From NCBI RefSeq assembly GCF_005222845.1, contig NZ_STFZ01000018.1, forward strand, positions 124,001 through 188,000: DNA of 64,000 bases, in the 5' to 3' direction. This document shows positions 18,039-27,577 of the stretch, piece after piece (position 1 is the first letter of the stretch; every line of letters starts with the position of its first letter). The DNA is from Rhizobium sp. FY34. Its GTDB lineage: Bacteria; Pseudomonadota; Alphaproteobacteria; Rhizobiales; Rhizobiaceae. The notes under the pieces were generated by a model. That model searched no databases. It was given only the letters and a program-made list of their open reading frames with translations, and was not told where the DNA came from. A program made the translations under genes and the position numbers.

Positions 18039-18063
18039 AACGCGGCCTGTCTGGGAAGGTTCC
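18039..18063 (-). promoter_or_regulatory. EcfG promoter (perfect) for the semialdehyde dehydrogenase
   Basis: The minus strand reads GGAAC-N16-CGTT without mismatch. The -10 box lies 55 bp before the ATG at 17984. There is no other minus-strand start in between. Confidence 0.75.
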
Positions 18064-18122
18064 TGCATCACCTAGGACAAAAGCCACTGACATTCAACGC
18101 CTGCCGGAATAAGTATGACTAA

Positions 18123-18153
18123 TAAAAAAGGACCGCCGGGAAAGCGGCGGTCC
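18123..18153 (-). terminator. Rho-independent terminator after gcdH
   Basis: A 9-bp stem (GGACCGCCG/CGGCGGTCC) is followed by six T on the minus strand, 36 bp past the glutaryl-CoA dehydrogenase stop. Confidence 0.85.
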
Positions 18154-18188
18154 ATCGCAACTTTGCAATGCAGCAATCTCGTCCCAGA

Positions 18189-19376
18189 TCAGAAGAATGC
18201 CTGGATGCCGGTCTGCGCGCGACCAAGGATCAGCGCGTGCACGTCATGCGTGCCCTCGTAGGTATTGACCGTTTCGAGGTTCTGCGCGTGGCGCATGACA
18301 TGATATTCGATCTGGATGCCGTTGCCGCCATGCATGTCGCGGGCCTGGCGGGCGATATCGAGCGCCTTGCCGCAATTGTTGCGCTTCATGATCGAAATCA
18401 TTTCCGGCGCCATGCGGTGCTCGTCCATCAGACGGCCGACGCGCAACGAACCCTGAAGGCCAAGCGCAATCTCGGTCTGCATATCGGCCAGCTTCTTCTG
18501 GTAAAGCTGCGTGCCGGCCAACGGTTTGCCGAATTGCTTGCGGTCAAGACCATATTGGCGGGCGCGCAACCAGCAATCTTCGGCGGCACCCATCACGCCC
18601 CAGGAAATGCCGTAGCGGGCGCGGTTGAGGCAGCCGAACGGACCTTTCAGGCCTGATACATTCGGCAGGATCGCATCTTCGCCAACTTCCACGCCATCCA
18701 TGACGATTTCGCCGGTGATCGAGGCGCGCAGCGACAGCTTGCCGCCGATCTTCGGGGCAGAGAGGCCCTTCATGCCCTTTTCCAGCACGAAGCCACGGAT
18801 TTCGTTGTTATGCGCTTCCGATTTGGCCCAGACGACGAAGACATCGGCGATCGGCGAATTGGAAATCCACATCTTGGCGCCGCGCAACCGGTAGCCGCCC
18901 TCGATCTTTTCGGCGCGCGTCTTCATGCCGCCGGGATCGGAACCGGCATCCGGTTCTGTGAGGCCGAAACAGCCGATCAGCTCGCCCGAAACGAGGCCGG
19001 GCAGATATTTCTTCTTCTGTTCGTCCGAGCCATAGGCATAGATCGGGTAGATGACGAGCGAGGACTGCACGCTCATCATCGAGCGATAACCGCTATCGAT
19101 GCGCTCCACTTCGCGGGCCACCAGACCGTAAGCGACGTAAGAAGCGTTGGCCGCGCCATATTCTTCCGGCAGGGTTACGCCGAGAAGGCCGGTCTGGCCC
19201 ATCAGGCGGAAGAGTTCCGGCTCGGTGCTTTCGTTGAGATAGGCTTCCTGGATGCGCGGCAGAAGCTCGGCCTTGCCGAAGGCTGCGGCTGCATCGCGGA
19301 TCATCCGCTCGTCTTCGGTCAACTGGTCATCGAGAAGGAAGGGATCTTCCCAGGAAAAGGCGGCACGGTCGCTCAC
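18189..19376 (-). CDS. gcdH: Glutaryl-CoA dehydrogenase (395 aa)
   Basis: FAD-dependent acyl-CoA dehydrogenase that oxidises and decarboxylates glutaryl-CoA to crotonyl-CoA in lysine and tryptophan breakdown. The catalytic base Glu374 lies in [10 protein letters not shown], the position used by the GCDH branch. Other marks are [12 protein letters not shown] (FAD and substrate loop), [17 protein letters not shown] and the [10 protein letters not shown] segment. Length matches the family. A LysR gene of the GcvA-like type starts 99 bp away on the opposite strand and probably controls it, an arrangement frequent for gcdH in proteobacteria. A good terminator follows. Confidence 0.93.
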   Translation of the reverse strand: MSDRAAFSWEDPFLLDDQLTEDERMIRDAAAAFGKAELLPRIQEAYLNESTEPELFRLMGQTGLLGVTLPEEYGAANASYVAYGLVAREVERIDSGYRSMMSVQSSLVIYPIYAYGSDEQKKKYLPGLVSGELIGCFGLTEPDAGSDPGGMKTRAEKIEGGYRLRGAKMWISNSPIADVFVVWAKSEAHNNEIRGFVLEKGMKGLSAPKIGGKLSLRASITGEIVMDGVEVGEDAILPNVSGLKGPFGCLNRARYGISWGVMGAAEDCWLRARQYGLDRKQFGKPLAGTQLYQKKLADMQTEIALGLQGSLRVGRLMDEHRMAPEMISIMKRNNCGKALDIARQARDMHGGNGIQIEYHVMRHAQNLETVNTYEGTHDVHALILGRAQTGIQAFF

Positions 19377-19475
19377 GTTGAAACCTCCATCAAAAGCATG
19401 GGCGAACTATCGGCGAATGTGGACGCATCGTCCAGCGCCGTTTACTCACGCCGATATGAGCTATAGGAATGTGGC

Positions 19476-20393
19476 ATGAGCAATCTCAGCCGCCGGCTTC
19501 TTCCCTCCACCAGCGCCCTTGCCGCGTTTGAATCCGTGGCAAGACTTGGCAGTTTTTCCAATGCCGCAGACGAGCTTTCGTTGACACAAGGGGCGATCAG
19601 TCGCCAGATTTCCGGGCTGGAAGAACAACTTGGCATCACGCTGTTTGATCGCAGCAGCCGCGGCGTGGCACTGACCGAACCCGGACGCTCCTATGCCAAG
19701 GCAATCGGTGCCGCCCTGTCGCAGATCCGCGCCGCCTCGCTGCAGGCCATGACCAAACGGCATGGCGATACGCTGAACCTTGCCATGCTGCCCACCTTTG
19801 GCACGCGCTGGCTTTTGCCGCGCATTCCGCGCTTTGTGGCGGCGCATCCGGAAATCACGCTGAATTTTGCCACCCGGATCGGCATCTTCGATTTCGAGCG
19901 CGATGGACTGGACGTCGCCATCCATATCGGTCAGCCCAATTGGCCGGGCGCCGATTGCACCTTCCTGATGGACGAGATGGTGGCGCCGGTCTGCAGCCCG
20001 GCTTTTCTCAAGGACAATCCGCTCAACGCGCCTGCGGACCTGCTGCGCCTGCCGCTTCTGCACATGGCATCGCGGCCGGGCGGTTGGGCGCATTTCTTCG
20101 AAAGTCTTGGCGTGGAAGGCGTGCCGGCGCAGGGCATGCGGTTTGAACAGTTTTCCAGCGTCGGTCAGGCCTGCAGTGCAGGGCTTGGCGTGGCGCTGAT
20201 GCCACTGTTTCTCATTGAAGCGGAACTGAAGAATGGCGATCTGGTGCAGGCGCTGCCGCAACAGGTGCGCAGCCCCAGTTCCTATTATGTGGTGGCACCG
20301 ATTACCCGTATGGAGTTTCGCCCCATCGCGCTGTTTCGCGCCTGGCTGATCGAAGAGGTCGGCCGCTGGCGAGACGAACCCTATTACGCCTGA
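19476..20393 (+). CDS. LysR-family regulator, GcvA-like (305 aa)
   Basis: The winged helix-turn-helix covers residues 10-70 (ALAAFESVARLGSFSNAADE, then LTQGAISRQISGLEEQLG). The effector domain follows with the GcvA-type marks RWLLPRIPRFVAAHPEI and PVCSPAFL. It is divergent from gcdH (99-bp gap), so it is likely its regulator. The stop overlaps the ATG of the phosphoribosyltransferase gene by one base (TGATG), which couples their translation. Confidence 0.9.
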   Translation: MSNLSRRLLPSTSALAAFESVARLGSFSNAADELSLTQGAISRQISGLEEQLGITLFDRSSRGVALTEPGRSYAKAIGAALSQIRAASLQAMTKRHGDTLNLAMLPTFGTRWLLPRIPRFVAAHPEITLNFATRIGIFDFERDGLDVAIHIGQPNWPGADCTFLMDEMVAPVCSPAFLKDNPLNAPADLLRLPLLHMASRPGGWAHFFESLGVEGVPAQGMRFEQFSSVGQACSAGLGVALMPLFLIEAELKNGDLVQALPQQVRSPSSYYVVAPITRMEFRPIALFRAWLIEEVGRWRDEPYYA

Positions 20394-21091
20394 TGCCGGA
20401 GTTTTTCATGCAGCCCCACGAATTCTGGCAGGAGATCCACCCGGCCGACAGCTTTTCGCCGGATGGTCCGTTCTCCGGCTTTTATCCGGCGACACTGGAT
20501 GATGGGCGACAGCTCTACCTGCCTATTCGTCCGCTGGCTGACGGGCGCCATGCGCTCGCCTCGCTGATCGTCAACCAGGCGAGCTTTTCCGTCGTGGAAG
20601 TGCTGGCGCAGGATCTGGCGCGCCGGCTTGCCGCGTCTGGTGTCGATGTCGTCGTCGGCCTGCCGACGCTTGGCCTGACGCTCGCCTCTGCCGTGGCCCG
20701 GCATCTGGGGCATTCCCGCTATGTGCCGCTCGGCACCTCGCGCAAGTTCTGGTACGAGGATGTGCTTTCGGTGCCCTTGTCATCGATCACCACGCCGGAA
20801 CAGACAAAGCGCCTCTATGTCGATCCGCGCATGCTGCCGCTATTGCAAGGGCAGCGGGTGGCGCTGGTGGATGACGTGATTTCCAGCGGCTCATCGATTG
20901 TCGCCGGCCTGTCGCTGATGGCGCAGATCGGTGTCGAACCGGTGGCGATCGGGGCGGCCATGCTGCAATCGACGCGCTGGCATCAGGCGCTGGATGCTGA
21001 TGATCCGCGTTGGGTGGAGCGGGTGCAGGGAGTTTTCCACACTCCCATGCTCGTCAAAACACCCGATGGCGCATGGGCTTTGCCGGTCTGA
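20393..21091 (+). CDS. Phosphoribosyltransferase family protein (232 aa)
   Basis: The PRPP-binding loop is VALVDDVISSGSSI (about residues 162-175), the diagnostic 13-residue motif of type I PRTases. An upstream VVVGLPTLGLTLASAVARHL segment fits the substrate-side Rossmann part. The length and WYEDVLSVPLSSIT hood suggest a purine or orotate-like enzyme, but the base is not evident. An inner ATG at 20408 is an alternative start. It is translationally coupled to the LysR gene by a 1-bp overlap, an unusual partner. Confidence 0.82.
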   Translation: MPEFFMQPHEFWQEIHPADSFSPDGPFSGFYPATLDDGRQLYLPIRPLADGRHALASLIVNQASFSVVEVLAQDLARRLAASGVDVVVGLPTLGLTLASAVARHLGHSRYVPLGTSRKFWYEDVLSVPLSSITTPEQTKRLYVDPRMLPLLQGQRVALVDDVISSGSSIVAGLSLMAQIGVEPVAIGAAMLQSTRWHQALDADDPRWVERVQGVFHTPMLVKTPDGAWALPV

Positions 21092-21121
21092 CTTGGCGCT
21101 GGTCAAATATCGGGCGATTTC

Positions 21122-21148
21122 AGCCTTGCTAAAACTTTCGGCAAGGCT
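21122..21148 (+). terminator. Hairpin after the phosphoribosyltransferase gene
   Basis: An 8-bp stem (AGCCTTGC/GCAAGGCT) with an 11-nt loop lies 31 bp after the stop. No T tract follows, so it may be a weak or Rho-assisted terminator. Confidence 0.35.
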
Positions 21149-21193
21149 CTAGGATCAGACATCTGCAATTCTTCTGATAATCCGGTAATCGCA

Positions 21194-22249
21194 ATGGAAT
21201 TGGTGTTCGACGGCCACAACGATGTTCTCCTGCGGCTGTGGCGCAATATGCGCAACGGGGCCGATCCGGTGGCGGAATTCATGCGCGGCACGCGCGAAGG
21301 CCATATTGATGGTCCAAGGGCAAGGGCCGGTGGCCTGGCCGGCGGGCTCTGCGCCATCTACATCCCGTCCGGCGACCTGATCCTCAAGGAACCGGATGCG
21401 GAGGGCCATTATTACACGCCGCTGGCCGCCCCGCTGGAGCGTCTTCCCTCGCTCGACATTGCCATGGAAAAGCTGGGACTGGCGCTGAGGCTCGACCGCG
21501 CTGGCGCCTGGCGGATCTGCCGCACCGTGCCGGAAATCCGCTCTGCCATGCAGGAAGGCGTGTTTGCCAGCGTCATCCACATGGAAGGTTGCGAGGCCAT
21601 TGGGCCGGATCTTGCAGCGCTTGACGTGTTTTACGCCGCCGGCCTTCGCTCGCTCGGCCCGGTCTGGAGCCGCCACAATATTTTCGGCCATGGCGTGCCC
21701 TTTGCCTATCCTCTGTCGCCGGACAATGGGCCGGGTCTGACGGAGGCCGGATTTGCGCTGGTCAAGGCCTGCGACCGTCTCGGCATAGCCATCGACCTTG
21801 CGCATATTACCGAGCAGGGCTTCTGGGATGTGGCGAAAACCTCGCAGAAGCCGCTGATCGCCAGCCATTCCAATGTGCATGCGCTGACCGCCGTTGCCCG
21901 CAACCTCACCGACCGGCAGATGGATGCGATCCGCGAACGCCGTGGCATTGTCGGGCTGAATTATGCCGTCACCATGCTGCGGCCCGATGCGCGTGACGAT
22001 GCCCATACCTCTCTCGACCTGATGGTGCGCCATATCGATTACATGGTCGAGCGCATGGGCATTGACTGCGTCGGCCTCGGTTCGGACTTTGATGGCGCAA
22101 CCGTGCCGGCTGACATCCGCGACGCTTCGGGCAATCAGAAACTGGTTGCGGCGCTCAAAAACGCGGGCTACGCTCACGAAGATGTCATCAAGCTCTGCCG
22201 CGAGAACTGGCTGCGGGTCCTCGCAGAAACCTGGCACGACCCCGTCTGA
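21194..22249 (+). CDS. Membrane-dipeptidase-like M19 peptidase (351 aa)
   Basis: Zinc-dependent M19 (renal dipeptidase) family. Metal and active-site marks are FDGHNDVLL (His-x-Asp) at the N-terminus, Glu in HMEGCEA, His in IDLAHITEQ, His in IASHSNVHAL, and Asp in GLGSDFDGA. Such enzymes cleave L-X or L-D dipeptides. No signal peptide is seen, so it is cytoplasmic. It lies 60 bp before a complete Dpp-type transporter and probably degrades the imported dipeptide. The start ATG 21194 is supported by the family N-terminus. Confidence 0.9.
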   Translation: MELVFDGHNDVLLRLWRNMRNGADPVAEFMRGTREGHIDGPRARAGGLAGGLCAIYIPSGDLILKEPDAEGHYYTPLAAPLERLPSLDIAMEKLGLALRLDRAGAWRICRTVPEIRSAMQEGVFASVIHMEGCEAIGPDLAALDVFYAAGLRSLGPVWSRHNIFGHGVPFAYPLSPDNGPGLTEAGFALVKACDRLGIAIDLAHITEQGFWDVAKTSQKPLIASHSNVHALTAVARNLTDRQMDAIRERRGIVGLNYAVTMLRPDARDDAHTSLDLMVRHIDYMVERMGIDCVGLGSDFDGATVPADIRDASGNQKLVAALKNAGYAHEDVIKLCRENWLRVLAETWHDPV

Positions 22250-22309
22250 CCGATCCGTCTCTCCGCTTTTCCACCTGCTCATCCAAGATCAAAAAAACAG
22301 GGAACTCAT

Positions 22310-23947
22310 ATGATGAACGCGTTCAATCGCAATCTTCGGATTTTGACCACAAGTGCCGCTGTGTCGCTGGTTATGCTGTCGGCGCCGCAGGTTTATGCCG
22401 CAACGCCTGCCGATACGCTGGTCGAAGGCTTTGCCATTGATGACATCATCACGCTTGATCCGGGCGAGGCGTTCGAGGTGTCGGCCGCTGAAGTCACCGC
22501 CAATACCTATAGCAAGCTCGTGATGCTCGATCAGAAGGATACGTCCAAGGTTATCGGCGAGCTGGCCGATAGCTGGACGATCTCCGACGATGGCCTGACC
22601 TATACGTTCAAGATGAAGCCGGGCCTCAAATTCGCCTCCGGCAACCCGATCACTGCCGCAGATGTTGCCTATTCCTTCGAGCGCGCCGTCAAGCTCGACA
22701 AGTCGCCGGCCTTCCTGCTCACGCAATTCGGCCTGTCGGGCGACAACATCACCGACAAGGCGAAAGCCGTCGATGACCTCACCTTTGCGCTCACCGTCGA
22801 CAAGCCCTATGCGCCGAGCTTCGTCCTCAACGTATTGACAGCAACCGTTGCCTCCGTCGTCGATAAGCAGTTCGTGGTGTCCAAGGCCAAGCCGATGACG
22901 CCGACGGCCGAATACAAGTATGACAATGATTTCGGCAATGAATTCCTGAAGACCGGTTATGCAGGCTCCGGCGCCTACAAGATCATCACCTGGCGCGCCA
23001 ATGAGGCCGTGGTTCTGGAAGCCAACCCGAACTTTTTTGGCGAAAAAGCCAAGCTGAAGCGCGTCATCTATCGCCATATGAAGGAAAGCTCGGGTCAGCG
23101 CCTGGCGCTTGAGAACGGCGATATCGATATCGCCCGCAATCTTGAGCCGAACGACCTTGCCGCCATCTCGGCCAAGAAGGACCTGGCGGCGATTTCCGCG
23201 CCGAAGGGTACGCTTTATTATTTCAGCCTCAACCAGAAGAACCCCAACCTTGCCAAGCCGGAAGTGCGCGAGGCATTCAAATATCTGGTTGATTACGATG
23301 CCATCGGCGAAACCTTGATCAAGGGCATTGGCAAGATCCACCAGTCCTTCCTGCCGGAAGGCCAGCTGGGTGCGTCGAGCGAAAACCCCTACAAGCTGGA
23401 TGTGGCTAAGGCCAAGGAACTGCTCGCCAAGGCCGGTCTGAAAGATGGCTTCACGGTTACCATGGACGTGCGCAACACGCAGCCGGTGACCGGCATTGCC
23501 GAAGCCGTGCAGCAGACGCTGGCCCAGGCCGGCATCAAGCTCGAAATCATCCCCGGTGATGGCAAGCAGACGCTGACCAAGTTCCGTGCCCGCACGCATG
23601 ATATCTATATCGGCCAGTGGGGTTCGGACTATTTCGATCCGAACTCCAATGCTGAAACCTTCACCAGCAACTATGACAATTCGGACCAGGGTAAGACCAA
23701 GACACTCGCCTGGCGCAATGCCTGGGACGTGCCGGAACTGACGAAGAAGTCGCAGTCGGCGCTTCTGGAAAAGGATTCCGCCAAGCGCGCGGCGATCTAT
23801 CAGGGTCTGCAGAAGGAAGTTCTGGAAACGAGCCCCTTCGTCGTCATCTTCCAGCAGGTGGAAGTTGCCGGCTATTCGGCGAAGCTGAAGGATTTCAAGC
23901 TGGGTCCGAGCTTCGATACCAACTTCGTCTACACGATCTCGAAGTGA
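22310..23947 (+). CDS. Dipeptide/oligopeptide ABC transporter, binding protein (545 aa)
   Basis: Family 5 (DppA/OppA-like) periplasmic binding protein. A signal peptide covers residues 1-31, ending ...APQVYA-A. Typical segments are LADSWTISDDGLTYTFKMKP, ITAADVAYSFERAV and GSGAYKIITW. A second ATG at 22313 is equally possible. It heads a five-gene transporter unit whose partner is the M19 dipeptidase upstream, which suggests dipeptides, perhaps with D-residues, as the ligand (inference). Confidence 0.92.
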   Translation: MMNAFNRNLRILTTSAAVSLVMLSAPQVYAATPADTLVEGFAIDDIITLDPGEAFEVSAAEVTANTYSKLVMLDQKDTSKVIGELADSWTISDDGLTYTFKMKPGLKFASGNPITAADVAYSFERAVKLDKSPAFLLTQFGLSGDNITDKAKAVDDLTFALTVDKPYAPSFVLNVLTATVASVVDKQFVVSKAKPMTPTAEYKYDNDFGNEFLKTGYAGSGAYKIITWRANEAVVLEANPNFFGEKAKLKRVIYRHMKESSGQRLALENGDIDIARNLEPNDLAAISAKKDLAAISAPKGTLYYFSLNQKNPNLAKPEVREAFKYLVDYDAIGETLIKGIGKIHQSFLPEGQLGASSENPYKLDVAKAKELLAKAGLKDGFTVTMDVRNTQPVTGIAEAVQQTLAQAGIKLEIIPGDGKQTLTKFRARTHDIYIGQWGSDYFDPNSNAETFTSNYDNSDQGKTKTLAWRNAWDVPELTKKSQSALLEKDSAKRAAIYQGLQKEVLETSPFVVIFQQVEVAGYSAKLKDFKLGPSFDTNFVYTISK

Positions 23948-23968
23948 CCGGCGGAAAGGTCTGATCCC

Positions 23969-25033
23969 TTGACGCTTCCTGAAACAACTGGTGCGGTGCG
24001 GCTAAGGCGCCGCACCGCAAGCCCGGCCTGGGGCCTGCCGCGTTTTGCCGGCACGGTCGTGACGACATTTCTCGGTCTTCTGGCCGTGACCTTTTTCATC
24101 GGGCGGGTGATCCCCATCGATCCGGTGCTTGCCATCGTTGGCGATCGGGCGCCCGCCCATCTGGTGGAGCGGGTGCGCGAGGAGCTTGGCCTCAATCTGC
24201 CGCTCTGGCACCAGTTTCTGCTTTACCTGAAGCAGGTTCTGTCCGGGGATTTTGGTGTCTCGGTGCTCTCGTCCAATCCGGTGATGGAGGATATCCGCCG
24301 CGTCTTTCCGGCAACGCTGGAACTGGCAACGCTCGGCACGCTGATCGGCGCGGTCTTCGGCATTCCGCTCGGTGTTCTGGCGGCCGTGCGCCGTGGCAGT
24401 CTTGTGGATCAGGTGGTGCGCGTCATCGGCCTTATCGGTTATTCCGTGCCGGTGTTCTGGCTTGCCTTGTTGTCGCTGCTGTTCTTTTACGCCAAGCTGA
24501 ACTGGGTCGCCTATCCCGGTCGCATCGATGTCGTCTACGAATACACGTTTACGCCGATCACCGGCCTCTTCATGCTGGATGCGATCATCCAGCGGCAATG
24601 GGATGTGCTGTGGGATCTGTTCCGCCACATCATCCTGCCCGCTTCGCTGCTCGGTTACTTTTCGCTCGCCTATATCAGCCGCATGACGCGTTCCTTCATG
24701 CTGAATGAACTGGCGCAGGAATATATTGTCGCTGCCCGCGCCAAGGGCCTGTCGGAAACCCGCATCATCTGGTTCCACGCGCTGCGCAATGCCGCCGTGC
24801 CGCTGCTGACCGTCATCGCGCTCTCCTATGCCGGATTGCTGGAAGGTTCGGTGCTGACGGAGACGATCTTTGCCTGGCCGGGCATTGGCCTCTACATCAC
24901 CAACTCACTGCAGAACGCCGACATCAACGCCGTTCTGGGCGGCACGATCGTCATCGGTGCGGTTTTCATTACCATCAATCTTCTGTCCGATCTTCTCTAC
25001 CGGACGCTTGATCCGAGGACGCGCAGACGATGA
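23969..25033 (+). CDS. Dpp-type ABC permease (DppB family, 354 aa)
   Basis: Inner-membrane permease with an N-terminal helix, the family mark IDPVLAIVGDRAP and the EAA-type loop EYIVAARAKGLSETRIIWFHAL. The C-terminus has the typical LEGSVLTETIFAWPGIG block. A TTG start at 23969 with GGAAAGG upstream is the best available start codon. It overlaps the next permease by 4 bp. Confidence 0.9.
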   Translation: MTLPETTGAVRLRRRTASPAWGLPRFAGTVVTTFLGLLAVTFFIGRVIPIDPVLAIVGDRAPAHLVERVREELGLNLPLWHQFLLYLKQVLSGDFGVSVLSSNPVMEDIRRVFPATLELATLGTLIGAVFGIPLGVLAAVRRGSLVDQVVRVIGLIGYSVPVFWLALLSLLFFYAKLNWVAYPGRIDVVYEYTFTPITGLFMLDAIIQRQWDVLWDLFRHIILPASLLGYFSLAYISRMTRSFMLNELAQEYIVAARAKGLSETRIIWFHALRNAAVPLLTVIALSYAGLLEGSVLTETIFAWPGIGLYITNSLQNADINAVLGGTIVIGAVFITINLLSDLLYRTLDPRTRRR

Positions 25034-25962
25034 GCATGCCGGACACCAGTTTGAAACCCTATAGCCGCGACTGGCTTCTGTCGGACCGGCCCACCTCGCG
25101 CCGCCAAGCAAAACTTGGCCGTGCCTATGTCATCTGGCGCCGCTTTTCGGAAAACCGGCTGGCACTTGTCGGCCTGATGATCATCCTCGCGCTGATCGTG
25201 CTTGCCGGTCTGGCCGATGTTATTTCACCTTATAATCCGGTGGTTGGTGATCTGCGCAATGCCCGCCTGCTGCCGCCCGGCACCGATGGCTATCTGCTCG
25301 GCACGGATGACCAGGGCCGCGATATTCTCTCGCGCCTCATCCACGGGTCGCGTCTCACGTTGATTGTCGTGGTATTGGTCGCCATCATTGCTGCCCCCGT
25401 CGGTCTCATCGTCGGCACGGTCGCCGGCTATGCCGGCGGCTGGGTGGATGCGATCCTGATGCGCATTACCGATATTTTCCTGGCCTTCCCGAAGCTCGTT
25501 CTGGCTCTGGCGCTGGTGGCAGCCCTTGGTCCCGGCATCGAAAACGCCATTCTTGCCATCGCCGTCACCTCCTGGCCGCCCTATGCGCGCATTGCGCGGG
25601 CCGAAACACTGACCTTCCGCAATTCGGAATTCATTTCGGCGGTCAAGCTGATGGGCGCTTCGCCCTTTCGCATCGTGCTGCGCCATGTCATGCCGCTTTG
25701 CACCTCCTCGCTTATCGTGCGTGTCACGCTCGATATGGCCGGCATCATCCTGACGGCCGCCGGTCTCGGCTTCCTGGGGCTTGGCGCCCAGCCGCCGCTT
25801 CCCGAATGGGGCGCGATGATTGCCTCTGGCCGTCGCTTCATTCTCGATCAGTGGTGGGTTGCCGCCATGCCGGGCTTTGCCATCCTCATCGTCAGCCTCG
25901 GCTTCAACCTTTTGGGCGATGGCTTGCGCGATGCGCTCGATCCGAAGGAGGCCGGCCAATGA
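25030..25962 (+). CDS. Dpp-type ABC permease (DppC family, 310 aa)
   Basis: Second permease. The N-terminal region has the LGTDDQGRDILSRLIHGSR motif of DppC proteins. The EAA loop is NSEFISAVKLMGASPFRIVL, and the end AGLGFLGLGAQPPLPEWG is standard. It starts with ATGA overlap at both ends of the gene, showing a tightly coupled operon. Confidence 0.92.
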   Translation: MSMPDTSLKPYSRDWLLSDRPTSRRQAKLGRAYVIWRRFSENRLALVGLMIILALIVLAGLADVISPYNPVVGDLRNARLLPPGTDGYLLGTDDQGRDILSRLIHGSRLTLIVVVLVAIIAAPVGLIVGTVAGYAGGWVDAILMRITDIFLAFPKLVLALALVAALGPGIENAILAIAVTSWPPYARIARAETLTFRNSEFISAVKLMGASPFRIVLRHVMPLCTSSLIVRVTLDMAGIILTAAGLGFLGLGAQPPLPEWGAMIASGRRFILDQWWVAAMPGFAILIVSLGFNLLGDGLRDALDPKEAGQ

Positions 25963-26792
25963 GCCCGCTTCTGACCGTCGATGATCTGCGCGTGTCCTTT
26001 CCCACCCGCACCGGCACGGTGGAGGCCGTGCGCGGTGTGTCCTTTACGCTCGGCAAGGAGCGTCTCGGCATTGTCGGCGAATCCGGCTCCGGCAAGTCGC
26101 AGACCGGCCGCGCCATCATGGGCCTGACGCCCTCCCAGGCTCGCATCAGCGCCAAGACGCTTGCCTTCGATGGCATTGATCTTCTGTCGGCATCGGCCCG
26201 CCAGCGTCGTTCTTTGCGCGGCAAGCGCGTCGCCATGATCCTGCAGGACCCGAAATATTCGCTCAATCCGGTGATGACCATCGGCCGGCAGATCATCGAG
26301 ACACTGCGCACGCACGAGCGGGTGTTGGCGAGCGAGGGTAGGGCGCGCGCGCTTGCCATGCTGGAGGCGGTGCAGATCCGCGATCCGGAGCGTGTCTTCG
26401 ACCTTTATCCGCATGAAGTCTCTGGCGGCATGGGCCAGCGGGTGATGATTGCGATGATGCTGATCTGCGGCCCCGAACTGCTGATTGCCGACGAGCCGAC
26501 ATCTGCGCTGGACGTTACGGTACAGCTCGACGTGCTCGCCATCCTCGACAAGCTCGTCGCCGAGCGCGGCATGGGCCTGATCTTCATCAGCCATGATCTG
26601 CGGCTGGTGTCCTCCTTCTGCGACCGTGTCATCGTCATGTATGCAGGACGCGTGGTTGAAGAACTGCCGTCCGCCAATCTGGCCGATGCCAAGCATCCCT
26701 ATACGCAAGGTCTTTTGAATTGCCTGCCGACGATTGGAACGCACCGCCATCCGCTGCCCGTGTTGGAACGCAAGCCGGAGTGGGCGCTATGA
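25959..26792 (+). CDS. Dpp-type ABC ATPase (DppD family, 277 aa)
   Basis: Walker A GESGSGKS, signature VSGGMGQRV, Walker B LLIADEPTSALD, H-loop ISHDLRL. At 277 aa it is shorter than most DppD proteins (about 320-330), with a reduced C-terminal oligopeptide domain and no obvious Fe-S Cys set. It overlaps its neighbours by 4 bp on each side. Confidence 0.92.
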   Translation: MSPLLTVDDLRVSFPTRTGTVEAVRGVSFTLGKERLGIVGESGSGKSQTGRAIMGLTPSQARISAKTLAFDGIDLLSASARQRRSLRGKRVAMILQDPKYSLNPVMTIGRQIIETLRTHERVLASEGRARALAMLEAVQIRDPERVFDLYPHEVSGGMGQRVMIAMMLICGPELLIADEPTSALDVTVQLDVLAILDKLVAERGMGLIFISHDLRLVSSFCDRVIVMYAGRVVEELPSANLADAKHPYTQGLLNCLPTIGTHRHPLPVLERKPEWAL

Positions 26793-27541
26793 CCCGCGAG
26801 GTTCTGTCCGTCCGCGACATGGTCGTCACCTTCGATGAATTCGTGGCGCTGGATGGCGTCAGCCTCAGCGTGACCGAGGGCCAATCCTTCGGCATTGTCG
26901 GCGAATCCGGTTCGGGGAAGTCGACGCTTCTGCGCGCCGTTGCCGGCCTCAACAGCTTTGAAAGCGGCACGCTTACCGTCTCGGGAAGGCGCTATTCCGG
27001 CCACCTTCGCGACAAGGACTTCTATCGCACGGTGCAGATGGTATTCCAGGATCCCTATGGTTCGCTGCATCCGCGCCAGACGGTGGACCGGCTGCTGCTG
27101 GAACCGCTTGCCATCCACGGCTTTACCGATGTCGACAGCCGCATTGCGCGTGCGCTGGACGAGGTGGGTCTGGGTACCGGCTTTCGGTTCCGCTATTCAC
27201 ACCAGCTCTCGGGCGGCCAGCGCCAGCGCGTGGCGATTGCCCGCGCGCTGATCCTTGAGCCGAAGATCCTGCTTCTGGATGAGCCGACATCGGCGCTCGA
27301 TGCCTCGATCCAGGCGGAAATTCTCAATCTTTTGGAACAGGCGCGCAAGGATCGCGGTCTCACCTTCGTCATGGTCAGCCATGATCTGGGTGTCATCAGC
27401 CATATGTGCGAGCGGCTGGCCGTGATGCGCAAGGGCAAGGTGGTGGAAATCGTTTCCGTCGAGGCACTGGAAAACCGCACCTTTTCAGAGGATTATACGC
27501 GCCAGCTGCTTGTTGCCAGCGAAGGCTTCCGCCGGGACTGA
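26789..27541 (+). CDS. Dpp-type ABC ATPase (DppF family, 250 aa)
   Basis: Walker A GESGSGKS, Q-loop MVFQDPYGSLHP, signature LSGGQRQRV, Walker B ILLLDEPTSALD, H-loop VSHDLGV. It pairs with the preceding ATPase to power the permeases. It too is shorter than typical DppF. It ends the five-gene transporter unit; a LysR gene follows after 36 bp. It may also serve the ATPase-less transporter at 28646-32341 (inference). Confidence 0.92.
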   Translation: MTREVLSVRDMVVTFDEFVALDGVSLSVTEGQSFGIVGESGSGKSTLLRAVAGLNSFESGTLTVSGRRYSGHLRDKDFYRTVQMVFQDPYGSLHPRQTVDRLLLEPLAIHGFTDVDSRIARALDEVGLGTGFRFRYSHQLSGGQRQRVAIARALILEPKILLLDEPTSALDASIQAEILNLLEQARKDRGLTFVMVSHDLGVISHMCERLAVMRKGKVVEIVSVEALENRTFSEDYTRQLLVASEGFRRD

Positions 27542-27577
27542 CGCCAGCGGCGAATGTTTCACCATGAAGGACCCTTC

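Noticed and set aside
16446..18122. Long plus-strand frame across the semialdehyde dehydrogenase
   Set aside because: Antisense of a dehydrogenase with intact catalytic residues; starts inside the palindromic repeat.
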